DNA from: an uncultured Collinsella sp.
GTDB taxonomy: Bacteria > Actinomycetota > Coriobacteriia > Coriobacteriales > Coriobacteriaceae
Direction: 5' to 3'
NCBI GenBank assembly: GCA_934630855.1
Contig: CAKTWW010000023.1
Span: forward strand, 1 to 31,903
Length of the DNA: 31,903 nt
Part shown: piece after piece, positions 14,457 through 22,857 of the stretch
Layout: each line of letters begins with the position of its first letter
Position numbering within the stretch: position 1 is the stretch's first letter
The notes under the pieces: generated by a model
Seen by the model: only the letters and a program-made list of their open reading frames with translations
Databases searched by the model: none
What the model was told of the DNA's origin: nothing
Program-made: the position numbers and the translations under genes

Positions 14457-14506
14457 TTAGGCAACCATGGCAGTATCGTCATTCGAATCTAGAGGAAAGG
14501 ATTGCC

Positions 14507-16090
14507 ATGTTTAAGAGCATCCAAAAGAGCGGAAGGATCGCAGCAGTCGCCATCGGCCTGATCGCAGCCCTGTCTCCGCTCGCAGCCCCTCCTGCAGCAT
14601 TAGCCGGCGGCAGCGTACCGACCCCCGAGCTCGAGAAGTCATACAGTTTTAAGACCAGCAGCGACAGCTCGTATGTCCGAAAAGTAGATACAGGCTCAGG
14701 GTATTGTTACCTGTTTGACCGCGATGACGAAAACAACCTGAAAAAAGTATCCCTCATCAATTTGGGCGACGGAAGCGTAAGACCCGTTGACATTCCAAAG
14801 AATAGCCTCGATTCGACGAGCGTGTCGTGGAATGGCCAGCTGTCTTGGATAGAAGGCTCCGACTTGGTCATCTTCTCTCCTGTAAAGCAAAGTCGTTCAG
14901 TCCATTCGCTTGAACCAGGACGATACACTCAGGACTTTGCTCTGATTAGCGAAAACGGAGAAACAGCATGTGTTATACAGCACGATTCCGATGATAACTA
15001 TTCGTATGCACTTTATGATCTTAAGACTGATAACAAGATGCAGGGCTACCCCAAAGAAAGCGATTGGTCGCGGATAATGCTTTCGAAAGATGGAGACTGT
15101 TTTTACGTCGTGACGACCAACGCGGATAAATCCACCGTCACTCTGAAAGTGTTCGACACAAAAACCGGCTCGACCAAATCAAACACTACTCATGTAAATA
15201 AGGTAACAGGCAGCATCGAAATAAGCTCAACAACCCCACTCCCGAACTCAGAAGGCTTTATTCTTCAAGGTGAGTCTTTTTTGATTAAAGCCGACCGCGA
15301 CGCCAACCTGAGCACCATATCCGATGATGAGGATCACACTTTTTCTCCATATGATCACGGATCATGCGATTACTACCCCGTTTATATCAGCAATAGCTCA
15401 AGTGATCTTTCTGAAGAGGATGACGATGATTACTACCTGGACGAGCAAGATACGAGCCTCGGCGTCATCGATTTGCAAAATGGGAACACTATCAGCTCGA
15501 TTGCCCTCCCCTTTGGCGATGGCTTCGTCTGCGATATTTCGCATGATGGCAGTGTCTTACTTGGGGAATACTCAGACGACGACAGGTCCTCAGCATGTCT
15601 AGTCGATGCTCAGACCGGGGCAAAGAGTGAGTTTGACTCTCATTGGTGCGACCTTTCGTTCATGAACGGCGATCGCAAGATTGTGGCAACATATTTCGAC
15701 GAGAATGACCCCGCCACACTACACGTGAACATTTATAAATCGAACATCCCCCATTCGCTGCCTGAGGATGTTCTCTACTTTGTCCAGACTCACCTGCCGT
15801 TTGTTATTGGCGGTGGCGTGGCGATCGTCCTGGTTATCGGTGGCGTGATTGTTGTCCTTTGCATCCGCAAAAAGCGCTCGAAGGCAGCAAACGGTATGGC
15901 AACCGCAGCGCCCAAGCTTCAGCGTAAGCAGCGTCGTCGCCAGAAGCGCGTCCAGCAGAACGCCGCAGTGCCCGCGGCACCGGCGATGCCGGCAACTCCG
16001 GCCGAACCAGCCCGCTTCTGCCGTCACTGCGGAACCCCGCTTGTGCCCGAAGCCCAGTTCTGCCCCACGTGCGGACAAAAGGTAGACTAA
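14507..16090 (+). CDS. Membrane-anchored protein: secreted propeller-like domain, one TM helix, cytoplasmic zinc ribbon
   Basis: A 527-residue protein I cannot assign to a named family. Residues 1-33 are a signal peptide (basic start, hydrophobic core, ALA cleavage site). Residues about 40-425 are an extracytoplasmic domain of repeated beta-strand pairs (DLKTDNKM, DTKTGSTKS, DLQNGNT, DAQTGAKS), suggesting a beta-propeller, with a very acidic loop SDLSEEDDDDYYLDEQD. Residues 432-453 are a membrane helix ending in CIRKKRSK. A basic stretch and an Ala/Pro linker follow. The C-terminus is a zinc ribbon with Cys505, Cys508, Cys519 and Cys522. Topology predicts the zinc ribbon inside the cell, as for a sensor or scaffold. 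The first two thirds are clearly lower in GC than neighbours. SD AGAGGAAAGG precedes the ATG. Confidence 0.85.
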   Translation: MFKSIQKSGRIAAVAIGLIAALSPLAAPPAALAGGSVPTPELEKSYSFKTSSDSSYVRKVDTGSGYCYLFDRDDENNLKKVSLINLGDGSVRPVDIPKNSLDSTSVSWNGQLSWIEGSDLVIFSPVKQSRSVHSLEPGRYTQDFALISENGETACVIQHDSDDNYSYALYDLKTDNKMQGYPKESDWSRIMLSKDGDCFYVVTTNADKSTVTLKVFDTKTGSTKSNTTHVNKVTGSIEISSTTPLPNSEGFILQGESFLIKADRDANLSTISDDEDHTFSPYDHGSCDYYPVYISNSSSDLSEEDDDDYYLDEQDTSLGVIDLQNGNTISSIALPFGDGFVCDISHDGSVLLGEYSDDDRSSACLVDAQTGAKSEFDSHWCDLSFMNGDRKIVATYFDENDPATLHVNIYKSNIPHSLPEDVLYFVQTHLPFVIGGGVAIVLVIGGVIVVLCIRKKRSKAANGMATAAPKLQRKQRRRQKRVQQNAAVPAAPAMPATPAEPARFCRHCGTPLVPEAQFCPTCGQKVD

Positions 16091-16119
16091 CGAACAAAAC
16101 TCGATAGATCTCAACCACC

Positions 16120-16160
16120 AAGGCCCCGTTCCGGCACACTCCAGAACGGGGCCTTCTTTT
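16120..16160 (+). terminator. Terminator of the zinc-ribbon membrane protein gene
   Basis: AAGGCCCCGTTC (16120-16131) pairs with GAACGGGGCCTT (16144-16155), followed by TTCTTTT. It begins 30 bases after the stop codon. Confidence 0.85.
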
Positions 16161-16167
16161 GGCGCAA

Positions 16168-16250
16168 GGGTAGCTAATTTGGGACGGGGCTATTTTGACT
16201 ACTTTGCATGTAAAGGTAGTCAAAATAGCCCCGTCCCAAATTAGCTACCC
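16168..16250. repeat. 83-bp palindromic element with perfect 35-bp arms
   Basis: Positions 16168-16202 and 16216-16250 are exact inverted repeats, from GGGTAGCTAATTTGGGACGG inward to GACTAC, around a 13-base centre (TTTGCATGTAAAG). It lies between the terminators of two convergent genes and is not needed to end either. It contains the AGCCCCGTCCC word also seen in the hairpin after fba, suggesting a repeat family. Confidence 0.9.
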
Positions 16251-16260
16251 ACGTGCATGC

Positions 16261-16296
16261 AAAAAGGGGCGCTGGCCGGGTTGGTCAGCGCCCCCT
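16261..16296 (-). terminator. Terminator of the liv operon
   Basis: On the minus strand GGGGCGCTGACC (16283-16294) pairs with GGCCAGCGCCCC (16266-16277), with one G-T pair, followed by TTTTT. It lies just after the livF stop. Confidence 0.85.
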
Positions 16297-16308
16297 TTGT
16301 TGGATGAA

Positions 16309-17022
16309 TTAACCACCAAGATATGCTTTGCGCACGTTGTCGTCGTGCAGGAGCTCTTGGCCGGTGCCGGTCATGGTGATCTTGCCGGTCTCGAGCACGT
16401 AGCCGCGTGTGGCGATCGAAAGCGCCATCTGCGCGTTCTGCTCGACCAGAAGCACCGTGGTGCCGGCCTTGTGCAGATCCTCGACAATCTGGAAGATCTG
16501 CTCGATCAGAATCGGCGCCAGGCCCATGGAGGGCTCGTCGAGCATGAGCAGCTTGGGGTTGCTCATAAGGGCGCGGCCCATAACGAGCATCTGCTGTTCA
16601 CCGCCAGAAAGGGTGCCGGCGACCTGGCGACGGCGCTCCTTCAGACGCGGAAACTGCTCGTAGACGCGCTCAAGCCCCGGAGCCACCGTGGACTTGGGCT
16701 GGGTGTAGGCACCCATCTCCAGGTTCTCCTCGACCGTCATCTGCAAAAAGGCGCGACGGCCCTCGGGAACCTGAGCCAGACCCTTGCTCACCAGCTTGTC
16801 GGCGGGCGTATGGGTAATGTCCTCGCCCATAAACTTGATGGAGCCGGTCTTGGAGCGCAGCAGGCCCGAGACGGTCTTAAGCGTCGTGGACTTGCCGGCG
16901 CCGTTGGCACCGATCAGGGCCACGATCTCGCCCTCATTGACGTTAAAGGAGATGTCCTTGATGGCGTGGATGGCGCCGTACCAGACGTTGATGTTGTAGA
17001 CGGAAAGCATCGGCTCTGCCAT
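16309..17022 (-). CDS. livF: Branched-chain amino acid ABC transporter, ATP-binding protein LivF
   Basis: One of two cytoplasmic ATPases of a hydrophobic amino-acid (HAAT) importer. The 237 residues contain Walker A GANGAGKS (38-45), the LivF-typical QVPEGRRAFLQMTVEENLEMG, signature LSGGEQQML, Walker B KLLMLDEPSMGLAP and the H-loop region LLVEQNAQMAL. Its ATG directly follows the livG stop, so the two are translationally coupled. It is the last gene of the cluster, before a strong terminator. Confidence 0.96.
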   Translation of the reverse strand: MAEPMLSVYNINVWYGAIHAIKDISFNVNEGEIVALIGANGAGKSTTLKTVSGLLRSKTGSIKFMGEDITHTPADKLVSKGLAQVPEGRRAFLQMTVEENLEMGAYTQPKSTVAPGLERVYEQFPRLKERRRQVAGTLSGGEQQMLVMGRALMSNPKLLMLDEPSMGLAPILIEQIFQIVEDLHKAGTTVLLVEQNAQMALSIATRGYVLETGKITMTGTGQELLHDDNVRKAYLGG

Positions 17023-17883
17023 TTAGTTCTCCCCCTTATCCTGCTTGCCCAGATACGCCTCGATAACGGCGTCGTTGTTCTGGATCTCCTCGGCCGTGCC
17101 CTTGGCGATGACCTTACCAAAGTTAAGCACGCAGATGCCTTCGCAAATGTTCATGACAAGCGACATGTCGTGCTCGATGAGCATGATGGCGATGCCGAAG
17201 GTGTCGCGGATCTTGACGATGTTCGCCATGAGCTCGGCGGTCTCGGACGGGTTCATGCCGGCGGCAGGCTCGTCGAGCAGCAGCAGCTTGGGGTTCGTGG
17301 CAAGCGCGCGGACGATCTCCAGACGACGCTGGGCGCCGTAAGGCAGCGAGCCGGCCTGCTCGTTTGCCAGGTGCTCCATGTCAAAGATGGACAGTAGCTC
17401 CATGGCGCGCTCGTGGGCGGCCTTCTCGTGCTTCCAATACGTCGGCAGGCGCAGCACGCCCTCAAAACCGGAGTAGCGCTCCTGGTTGTGCAGGCCGACC
17501 TTGACGTTGTCCTCCACCGTCATGGTGTTGAACAGGCGAATGTTTTGGAAGGTACGGGCGATACCCATGCGGTTGACCTGGTAGACGGACTTGCCCGAGG
17601 TATCCTCGCCGTCGAGCAGAATGGTGCCGTGCGTGGGCTGGTACACCTTGGTGAGCAGGTTGAAGACCGTGGTCTTGCCGGCGCCGTTGGGGCCGATCAG
17701 ACCGGCGATCTCGGTCTTGCCGATAGTCAGGCTAAAGTCGTCGACTGCCTTAAGGCCGCCGAACTCAATGCCCAGGTGGATGCACTCGAGCGCCGGGCGC
17801 TCGCCCAGGTCGCGGTCGGGAACGATGGCGCCAGACGGATACGGGACCATCTTGCCCTTGTTGAACTCAAACTTACTGGGCAT
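17023..17883 (-). CDS. livG: Branched-chain amino acid ABC transporter, ATP-binding protein LivG
   Basis: The second ATPase of the HAAT importer, 286 residues. It has Walker A GPNGAGKT (64-71), the LivG-typical VNRMGIARTFQNIRLFNTMTVEDNVKVG, a signature variant LPYGAQRRLEI that is normal for LivG, and Walker B KLLLLDEPAAGMNPSE. An extra N-terminal segment of about 30 residues precedes the ABC domain. ATG 17883 has AAGGAGG upstream, inside the end of livM, and the reading frames overlap by 11 bases, so translation is coupled to livM. Confidence 0.95.
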   Translation of the reverse strand: MPSKFEFNKGKMVPYPSGAIVPDRDLGERPALECIHLGIEFGGLKAVDDFSLTIGKTEIAGLIGPNGAGKTTVFNLLTKVYQPTHGTILLDGEDTSGKSVYQVNRMGIARTFQNIRLFNTMTVEDNVKVGLHNQERYSGFEGVLRLPTYWKHEKAAHERAMELLSIFDMEHLANEQAGSLPYGAQRRLEIVRALATNPKLLLLDEPAAGMNPSETAELMANIVKIRDTFGIAIMLIEHDMSLVMNICEGICVLNFGKVIAKGTAEEIQNNDAVIEAYLGKQDKGEN

Positions 17884-18952
17884 CGGCTGCCACCTCCTTC
17901 TTGGGAGCAAAGCGGTCCTTAACGCGTGCGAAGAACGCCTTAAGCTGCGGGTTATTGGTAAAGACCATGACCAGAATCAGCACGATGGCGTAGATAAGCA
18001 TGCGGTAGTCCGAGAACTGACGGAGCAGCTCGGGGAGCACCGTGAGCAGCGCCGCAGCGATGACGGAGCCGCGCATGTTGCCCAGACCACCCAGGACCAC
18101 GAACACCAGGATGAGAATCGACGTGTTGAAGTCGAACTTGGTGGCGGAGAGCTGCGAGAAGTTACCGCCGAAGAGGGCTCCGGCAGCACCGGCGAGGGCA
18201 GCGGAGACCACAAAGGCGATCATACGGTACTGGGTGACGGAGATGCCCACGGACTCGGCAGCGATCTTGTTGTCGCGCACGGCCATGATGGCACGGCCGG
18301 TACGGCTGCGGACCAGGTTGAGCACGATTACGAGCGCTACCATGACCAGGATGGCACCGGCGAGGAAGGTCGAGTACGTCGACACGCCCGAGGCGCCCTG
18401 GGCGCCCTTGATGATGGCGGTGCCGTCCTCCAACAGGTGCAGGTCGTCGACCGTCGAATTGCCCGTGATGTTAAAGATCACGTGCAGGCCGCGGGAGTCG
18501 ACGCCCACGATAAGGCAGGTGACGATCTCTTTGATGATCTCGCCAAAGGCCAGGGTCACGATAGCCAGGTAGTCGCCGCTCAGGCGAAGGACCGGGATAC
18601 CAATCAAGAAACCCATGATGGCAGCGGCGATGGCACCGACCACGATGCTGATGATAAGACGCACCGGATCCGAAGGAATAGCACTCTCGAGCGCGACAGC
18701 GGTAACGATACCCGTGTAGGCTCCGACGCTCATAAAGCCCGCGTGGCCCAGCGACAGGTCGCCCGCGATGCCAACGACGAGGTTGAGTGAGATGGCCATG
18801 ACGATGTAGGCCGTGATGGGAACCAGCTGACCGGCAATCATGCGCGGGATCATGTGGTTGGATTGCATAAAGAACACGATGGCGAATGCCACGATGCACA
18901 TGGCGTACGTGACAAAGTCGTGACGCGTCTGCTTGTCTTTAAGAAACTTCAT
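17873..18952 (-). CDS. livM: Branched-chain amino acid ABC transporter, permease LivM
   Basis: Membrane permease of 359 residues with about eight to ten helices. Family landmarks are YIVMAISLNLVVGIAGDLSLGHAGFMSVGAYTG near the start, LSGDYLAIVTLAFGEI in the middle, and the cytoplasmic SRTGRAIMAVRDNKIAAESVGI loop that contacts the ATPases, followed by GGLGNMRGSVIAA. I prefer ATG 18952, which has AGGTG six bases upstream, over the GTG at 18961 next to the livH stop. The end overlaps livG. Confidence 0.95.
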   Translation of the reverse strand: MKFLKDKQTRHDFVTYAMCIVAFAIVFFMQSNHMIPRMIAGQLVPITAYIVMAISLNLVVGIAGDLSLGHAGFMSVGAYTGIVTAVALESAIPSDPVRLIISIVVGAIAAAIMGFLIGIPVLRLSGDYLAIVTLAFGEIIKEIVTCLIVGVDSRGLHVIFNITGNSTVDDLHLLEDGTAIIKGAQGASGVSTYSTFLAGAILVMVALVIVLNLVRSRTGRAIMAVRDNKIAAESVGISVTQYRMIAFVVSAALAGAAGALFGGNFSQLSATKFDFNTSILILVFVVLGGLGNMRGSVIAAALLTVLPELLRQFSDYRMLIYAIVLILVMVFTNNPQLKAFFARVKDRFAPKKEVAADAQ

Positions 18953-18961
18953 AACGCTCAC

Positions 18962-19843
18962 CTACACCTTCTCGGGGACGTACTTGCCCAAGAGGCCGGC
19001 AGGCTTGACGAGCAGGACGATGATCAGAACACCAAAGACGATGGAGTTGGCAAGGCTCGTGGAAATGTAAGCCTGTGCCATTGCCTCGATGATGCCGATG
19101 AGAATACCGCCGACAAAGGCGCCGGGGATAGAGCCGATGCCACCGAAGACGGCGGCGTCGAAGGCCTTGATGCCAGGCATGGCGCCCGTCGTGGGCTGCA
19201 GGACCGGCGAGTAGGAGCACAGCAGCACGCCGGCGATGGCGGCAAGGGCAGAGCCGATGGCAAACGTCATCGAGATGGTGCGGTTGACGTTGATGCCCAT
19301 GAGCTGAGCAGCGGCCTTGTCCTCGGACACGGCGCGCATGGCCTTGCCCATCTTGGTGTTGCCCGTAAAGAACATCAGGCCGGCCATGATAACCAGGCAG
19401 GCGACGATGGTGACGAGCGAGACGGCGCTCACGTTGTACTTGGCCAAGAACTCCGGCACCGGGAAGGTGACGAGCGAAGTAAAGTTCTTGGGCGTGGCGC
19501 CCCACAGAAGCTGCGCGGCGTTCTGCAGGAAGTAGGACACGCCGATGGCCGTGATCAGAACGGCCAGCGGGCCCGCCTGGCGCAGCGGCTTGTAGGCCAG
19601 ACCCTCGATGAGAACACCGAGAACCGTGCAGACCGCGCAAGAGAGAATTACAGATGCCCAGCCCGGAAGGCCGAGATACGACGTGGCGCAGAACGAGACA
19701 TAGGCACCGACCATGATGACGTCGCCGTGAGCGAAGTTCAGCATCTTGGCGATACCGTAGACCATGGTGTAGCCCAACGCGATGATGGCGTAGACGCTGC
19801 CCATGGACAGGCCGTTGACCAGGTATTGGATAAAGACCGTCAT
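18962..19843 (-). CDS. livH: Branched-chain amino acid ABC transporter, permease LivH
   Basis: Partner permease of LivM, 293 residues, about eight helices. It has the LivH hallmark ALGYTMVYGIAKMLNFAHGD followed by MVGAYVSF, then KAMRAVSEDKAAAQLMGINV (the ATPase-contact loop), and GIKAFDAAVFGGIGSIPGAFVGG. The open frame extends 31 codons upstream, but ATG 19843 gives the family N-terminus and has GGGGG nine bases ahead. Its stop is ten bases from the livM ATG. Confidence 0.95.
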   Translation of the reverse strand: MTVFIQYLVNGLSMGSVYAIIALGYTMVYGIAKMLNFAHGDVIMVGAYVSFCATSYLGLPGWASVILSCAVCTVLGVLIEGLAYKPLRQAGPLAVLITAIGVSYFLQNAAQLLWGATPKNFTSLVTFPVPEFLAKYNVSAVSLVTIVACLVIMAGLMFFTGNTKMGKAMRAVSEDKAAAQLMGINVNRTISMTFAIGSALAAIAGVLLCSYSPVLQPTTGAMPGIKAFDAAVFGGIGSIPGAFVGGILIGIIEAMAQAYISTSLANSIVFGVLIIVLLVKPAGLLGKYVPEKV

Positions 19844-19920
19844 GTTCCACATCCCCCTTTCGAATAGGTTTCCAGTTACTGTATGAAACAGGGACGTTAC
19901 ACTGTCCCCAGATACCAAGC

Positions 19921-19950
19921 AAGCAGGGAAGGCCAAAACCTCCCCTGCTT
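19921..19950 (-). terminator. Hairpin between the binding-protein gene and livH
   Basis: AAGCAGGGAAGG (19921-19932) pairs, with one bulge or mismatch, with CCTCCCCTGCTT (19939-19950). There is no clear U tract. Such a hairpin between a binding-protein gene and its permease genes often stabilises the upstream mRNA and lowers downstream expression; it may do so here. Confidence 0.5.
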
Positions 19951-19982
19951 GGGATCAAAACCGCTCTATGTAAGGCGGCCTA

Positions 19983-21170
19983 TTAGGCCTGTACGTACTT
20001 GCCGTCGGTGATGACGTACGCCGTCGGGTCCTTCTGGACCTGGCCCTTGTCGTTCCAGGAAAGCTTGCCGGTCAGACCGTCAACGGTGATCTTGAGCATA
20101 GCCTCGGGCAGCTTCTCGGCGACCTCGGTGGGGTCGGCGTCGACACCCAGACCGGCCTCCTTGAGAGCCTCGACTACAGCATGCACGCCGTCGTAGGCGT
20201 CGGCAGCAAACTGGTCGGGAGTATCGCCGTACTTATCCTTGTAAGCGTTGACGAAGTCGGCGTTCTTCTCGTCGTCGGCGGAGAACGGGGTCATGAGCAG
20301 CAGGCCCTCGGCAAGGGAGGTGTCGAAGCCCTCCACGCCCAGGATGCCGTCCATGCCGTCGCAGCCCATCATCTTGACGTCGTAGCCCATGTCCTTGGCG
20401 TTCTTGAGCAGGACGGACGCCGGCGTGTAGTAGATCGGCGCGAAGATCATGGTGGCGCCGGCCTGCTTGGCCTTGGTCAGCTGGTTGGTAAAGCTCGTGG
20501 CGGAGTCGTCCTTAAAGGTCTCCTCGTCGACGATCTCGAGCTTGGACTCAGCGGCCTGGGCCTTAAAGGAATCCGCGATGCCCGAGGAATAGGCGTCGCC
20601 GGAGTTATAGAACAGCACGAACTTCTCGTCCGCATACTTCTGAGCCAGGAACTTGGCAGCGTTGACGCCCTGGTTGGGGTCGGTGAAGCAAACCTGGAAG
20701 ACGCAATCCTTGCCGTCGGTGACGTCCTCGGAGGACGCGGACGGGGTGATCATGAACGTCTTGGGGTCGTTACCGCACTCGGCGGCAACGGCAACCGACG
20801 CACCCGTGGTGGTCGGGCCGACGAGGGCCTGCATGCCCCAGTCGAGCAGTGTGTTAAAGGCGTTGACGGCCTTCTCGCCGTCGGCCTGGTCGTCCTCGGC
20901 CTTGCTGGCAAGCGGCAGCTCCTTGGTCGAGAAATCCTTGCAGCCAAGCTCGACGCCCTGGGTAACGGACTTGCCGTAGGACGCGGCGGCACCGGTCAGC
21001 GGGCCGATGGTGCCGATCTTAAACGAAGCGTCACTCGAAGCGGAACCGCTATCGCCGCCGTTGGAGGAGCAGCCAGCTAGAATAGACATCGCCCCCAGAC
21101 CTGCTGCGCTCGCGATAACGCTCCTGCGATTCATAACAGGGTTCAATGACTTACCGGTGAGGCTCGACAT
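19983..21170 (-). CDS. livJ: Branched-chain amino acid ABC transporter, substrate-binding lipoprotein (copy 1)
   Basis: A 395-residue extracellular binding protein of the Leu/Ile/Val-binding type. The signal sequence contains NRRSVIA, a hydrophobic stretch and a lipobox LAGC with lipid-modified Cys34, followed by a Gly/Ser-rich linker. The mature part opens with FKIGTIGPLTGAAASYG, the usual start of type I periplasmic-binding folds, and has ALVGPTTTGASVAVA and NVAADAYDGVHA-like segments. ATG 21170 has AGGAG upstream. It sits 139 bases before livH on the same strand and is about 70% similar by eye to the next binding-protein gene, indicating duplication. Confidence 0.93.
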   Translation of the reverse strand: MSSLTGKSLNPVMNRRSVIASAAGLGAMSILAGCSSNGGDSGSASSDASFKIGTIGPLTGAAASYGKSVTQGVELGCKDFSTKELPLASKAEDDQADGEKAVNAFNTLLDWGMQALVGPTTTGASVAVAAECGNDPKTFMITPSASSEDVTDGKDCVFQVCFTDPNQGVNAAKFLAQKYADEKFVLFYNSGDAYSSGIADSFKAQAAESKLEIVDEETFKDDSATSFTNQLTKAKQAGATMIFAPIYYTPASVLLKNAKDMGYDVKMMGCDGMDGILGVEGFDTSLAEGLLLMTPFSADDEKNADFVNAYKDKYGDTPDQFAADAYDGVHAVVEALKEAGLGVDADPTEVAEKLPEAMLKITVDGLTGKLSWNDKGQVQKDPTAYVITDGKYVQA

Positions 21171-21266
21171 GCGGCTCTCCTCTCAAATCTCGTCGGGTTT
21201 CCGTTACCCGACAGGCCATCCTTCGCCGTGTTCGGCGTTCGCAAAATAGTAGACGCTTTAGTTAAG

Positions 21267-21359
21267 AAAAGTGGCGATTATTTCAACTTTTCTTTCGGTT
21301 TGTCCTTTTATCCATATTTCTGCGTATTTTTGTCACTTTATGCAGGTCTGCCACTTTAT
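21267..21359 (-). promoter_or_regulatory. Repeated AAAGTGRC motif between the two binding-protein genes
   Basis: Minus-strand ATAAAGTGACA (21331-21341) and ATAAAGTGGCA (21349-21359) are direct repeats 18 bases apart; an inverted AAAAGTGGCG lies at 21267-21276. The 271-base gap is AT-rich, unlike the genes, and must carry any independent promoter of copy 1. Helical spacing suggests a regulator site. Confidence 0.4.
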
Positions 21360-21441
21360 TGTGTGAAAGTAATGTTTCCATTCTGTTACAAGCGTCCTCG
21401 CCCTGAATAAAAGGGCCTCACCGGTTGTGTTTTATACGCTC

Positions 21442-22608
21442 TTAGGCGGCGATGTACTTGCCGTCCTGAATCACATAGGCCGTAGCGGGCTTCTCGACCT
21501 GGCCCTCGTCGTTCCAGGTAAGCTCGCCGGTCAGGCCCTCGATCTTGATCTTGCGCATGGCCTTGGCAAGGTCGGCGGCAATATCGGCGCCGTCGGCCGT
21601 CGTGTCAATGCCGGCCTTGTCGATAGCCTCGGCGATCGCGTGGACACAGTCGTAGGCGTCGGCGGCAAACTGGTTAGGGGTCTCGTCGTACTCCTCCTTG
21701 TATGCCTTGACGAAGTCGGCGTTCTTCTCGTCGTCGGCGGAGAACGGGGTCATGAGCAGCACGCCCTCGGCAAGCGAGGTGTCGAAGCCCTCCACAGAGA
21801 GCAGACCGTCCATGCCGTCGGTACCCATGAGCGTCATGTCGTAGCCCATATCGCTCGCATTCTTGAGCAGGACGGACGCCGGCGTGTAGTAGATCGGCGC
21901 GAAGATGAGCGTGGCGCCGGCCTCCTTGGCCTTGGTCAGCTGGTTGGTAAAGCTCGTGGAAGAATCATCCTTAAAGGTCTCGGTGTCGACGATATCAAGT
22001 TTGGACTCCTTGGCCTGCTCGGCAAAGGCATCGGCAACACCCGAGCTGTACGTGTCGCCGGAGTTATAGAACAGGGCGATCTTGGCGTCCGCATACTTCT
22101 CAGCCAAGAACTTCGCGGCGCTCGTGCCCATGGTGGGATCGGTGAAGCAGACCTGGAAGACCGTGGTCTTGTCCTTGGTGACGTCGAGCGACGAAGCAGA
22201 GGGCGTGACCATGAGCATGTCGTCGGCAATCTCGCCCGAGACGGCGACGGCGGCACCGGTGGTGACGGGGCCGACGAGCGCCTGCATGCCCCAGTCGCAC
22301 AGGGTATTGAAGGCGTTGATGGCCTTCTCGCCGTCGGCGACGTCGTCCTCGGACTTAAGCGAGAGCTTGAGGTCCTTGGTCGAGAAATCCTTGACGGCGA
22401 GCTTGGCGCCCTTCTCGACCGAGACGCCATAGGTTGCCGCGGCACCGGTCAGAGGGCCGATGACACCGATCTTGAATGCGCCGTCTTCATCGGCGGAGCC
22501 GCCATCCGAGCCACCCGACGAACAACCGGCAAGCGCGACGGTGCTACCGAGCGCGGCGGCGCCGGCGAGGAAGTTCCTACGGCTGAGCGTGCTGTTGATG
22601 TTGAACAT
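21442..22608 (-). CDS. livJ: Branched-chain amino acid ABC transporter, substrate-binding lipoprotein (copy 2)
   Basis: A second 388-residue binding protein upstream of copy 1. The N-terminus has a twin-arginine motif SRRNFLAG (residues 9-16), a hydrophobic core and lipobox LAGC (Cys29), then a Gly/Ser/Asp linker and FKIGVIGPLTGAAATYGVS. It shares long blocks of identical nucleotides with copy 1 (for example around 21715-21770 and 20255-20310), while signal peptides and several loops differ. This points to a duplication followed by divergence, perhaps for different ligands. ATG 22608 has AAAAGGGGG five bases ahead; the open frame extends 22 codons upstream. Confidence 0.93.
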   Translation of the reverse strand: MFNINSTLSRRNFLAGAAALGSTVALAGCSSGGSDGGSADEDGAFKIGVIGPLTGAAATYGVSVEKGAKLAVKDFSTKDLKLSLKSEDDVADGEKAINAFNTLCDWGMQALVGPVTTGAAVAVSGEIADDMLMVTPSASSLDVTKDKTTVFQVCFTDPTMGTSAAKFLAEKYADAKIALFYNSGDTYSSGVADAFAEQAKESKLDIVDTETFKDDSSTSFTNQLTKAKEAGATLIFAPIYYTPASVLLKNASDMGYDMTLMGTDGMDGLLSVEGFDTSLAEGVLLMTPFSADDEKNADFVKAYKEEYDETPNQFAADAYDCVHAIAEAIDKAGIDTTADGADIAADLAKAMRKIKIEGLTGELTWNDEGQVEKPATAYVIQDGKYIAA

Positions 22609-22857
22609 GGTGTCCCCCTTTTCGCTGGCCGCGGTGCGGCCGTCTTGCGGTACAGGGCAAACCTTATGGTTCAAACGTTGACAGTTTGTTACGGAACTTC
22701 GTTTGTAGCGAGCGTGTTTCCAATGTTTCCGCAGCGTTTCGGTGGTAGCGTTTTGTGCGGCTCCTGTTGCCTGGCGAGCACGCGCCCTCGGTTCACGTTA
22801 GAATGCTCTCAACCTTAACTGGTCAATCATCCATACAGATGCACGAAGGAGCTATCT

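Noticed and set aside
22678..22708. TTGACA at 22678 as the hom promoter
   Set aside because: The -35 is perfect, but the only -10 candidate (TTGTAG) has a 19-base spacer and is poor, so I could not support a promoter call.
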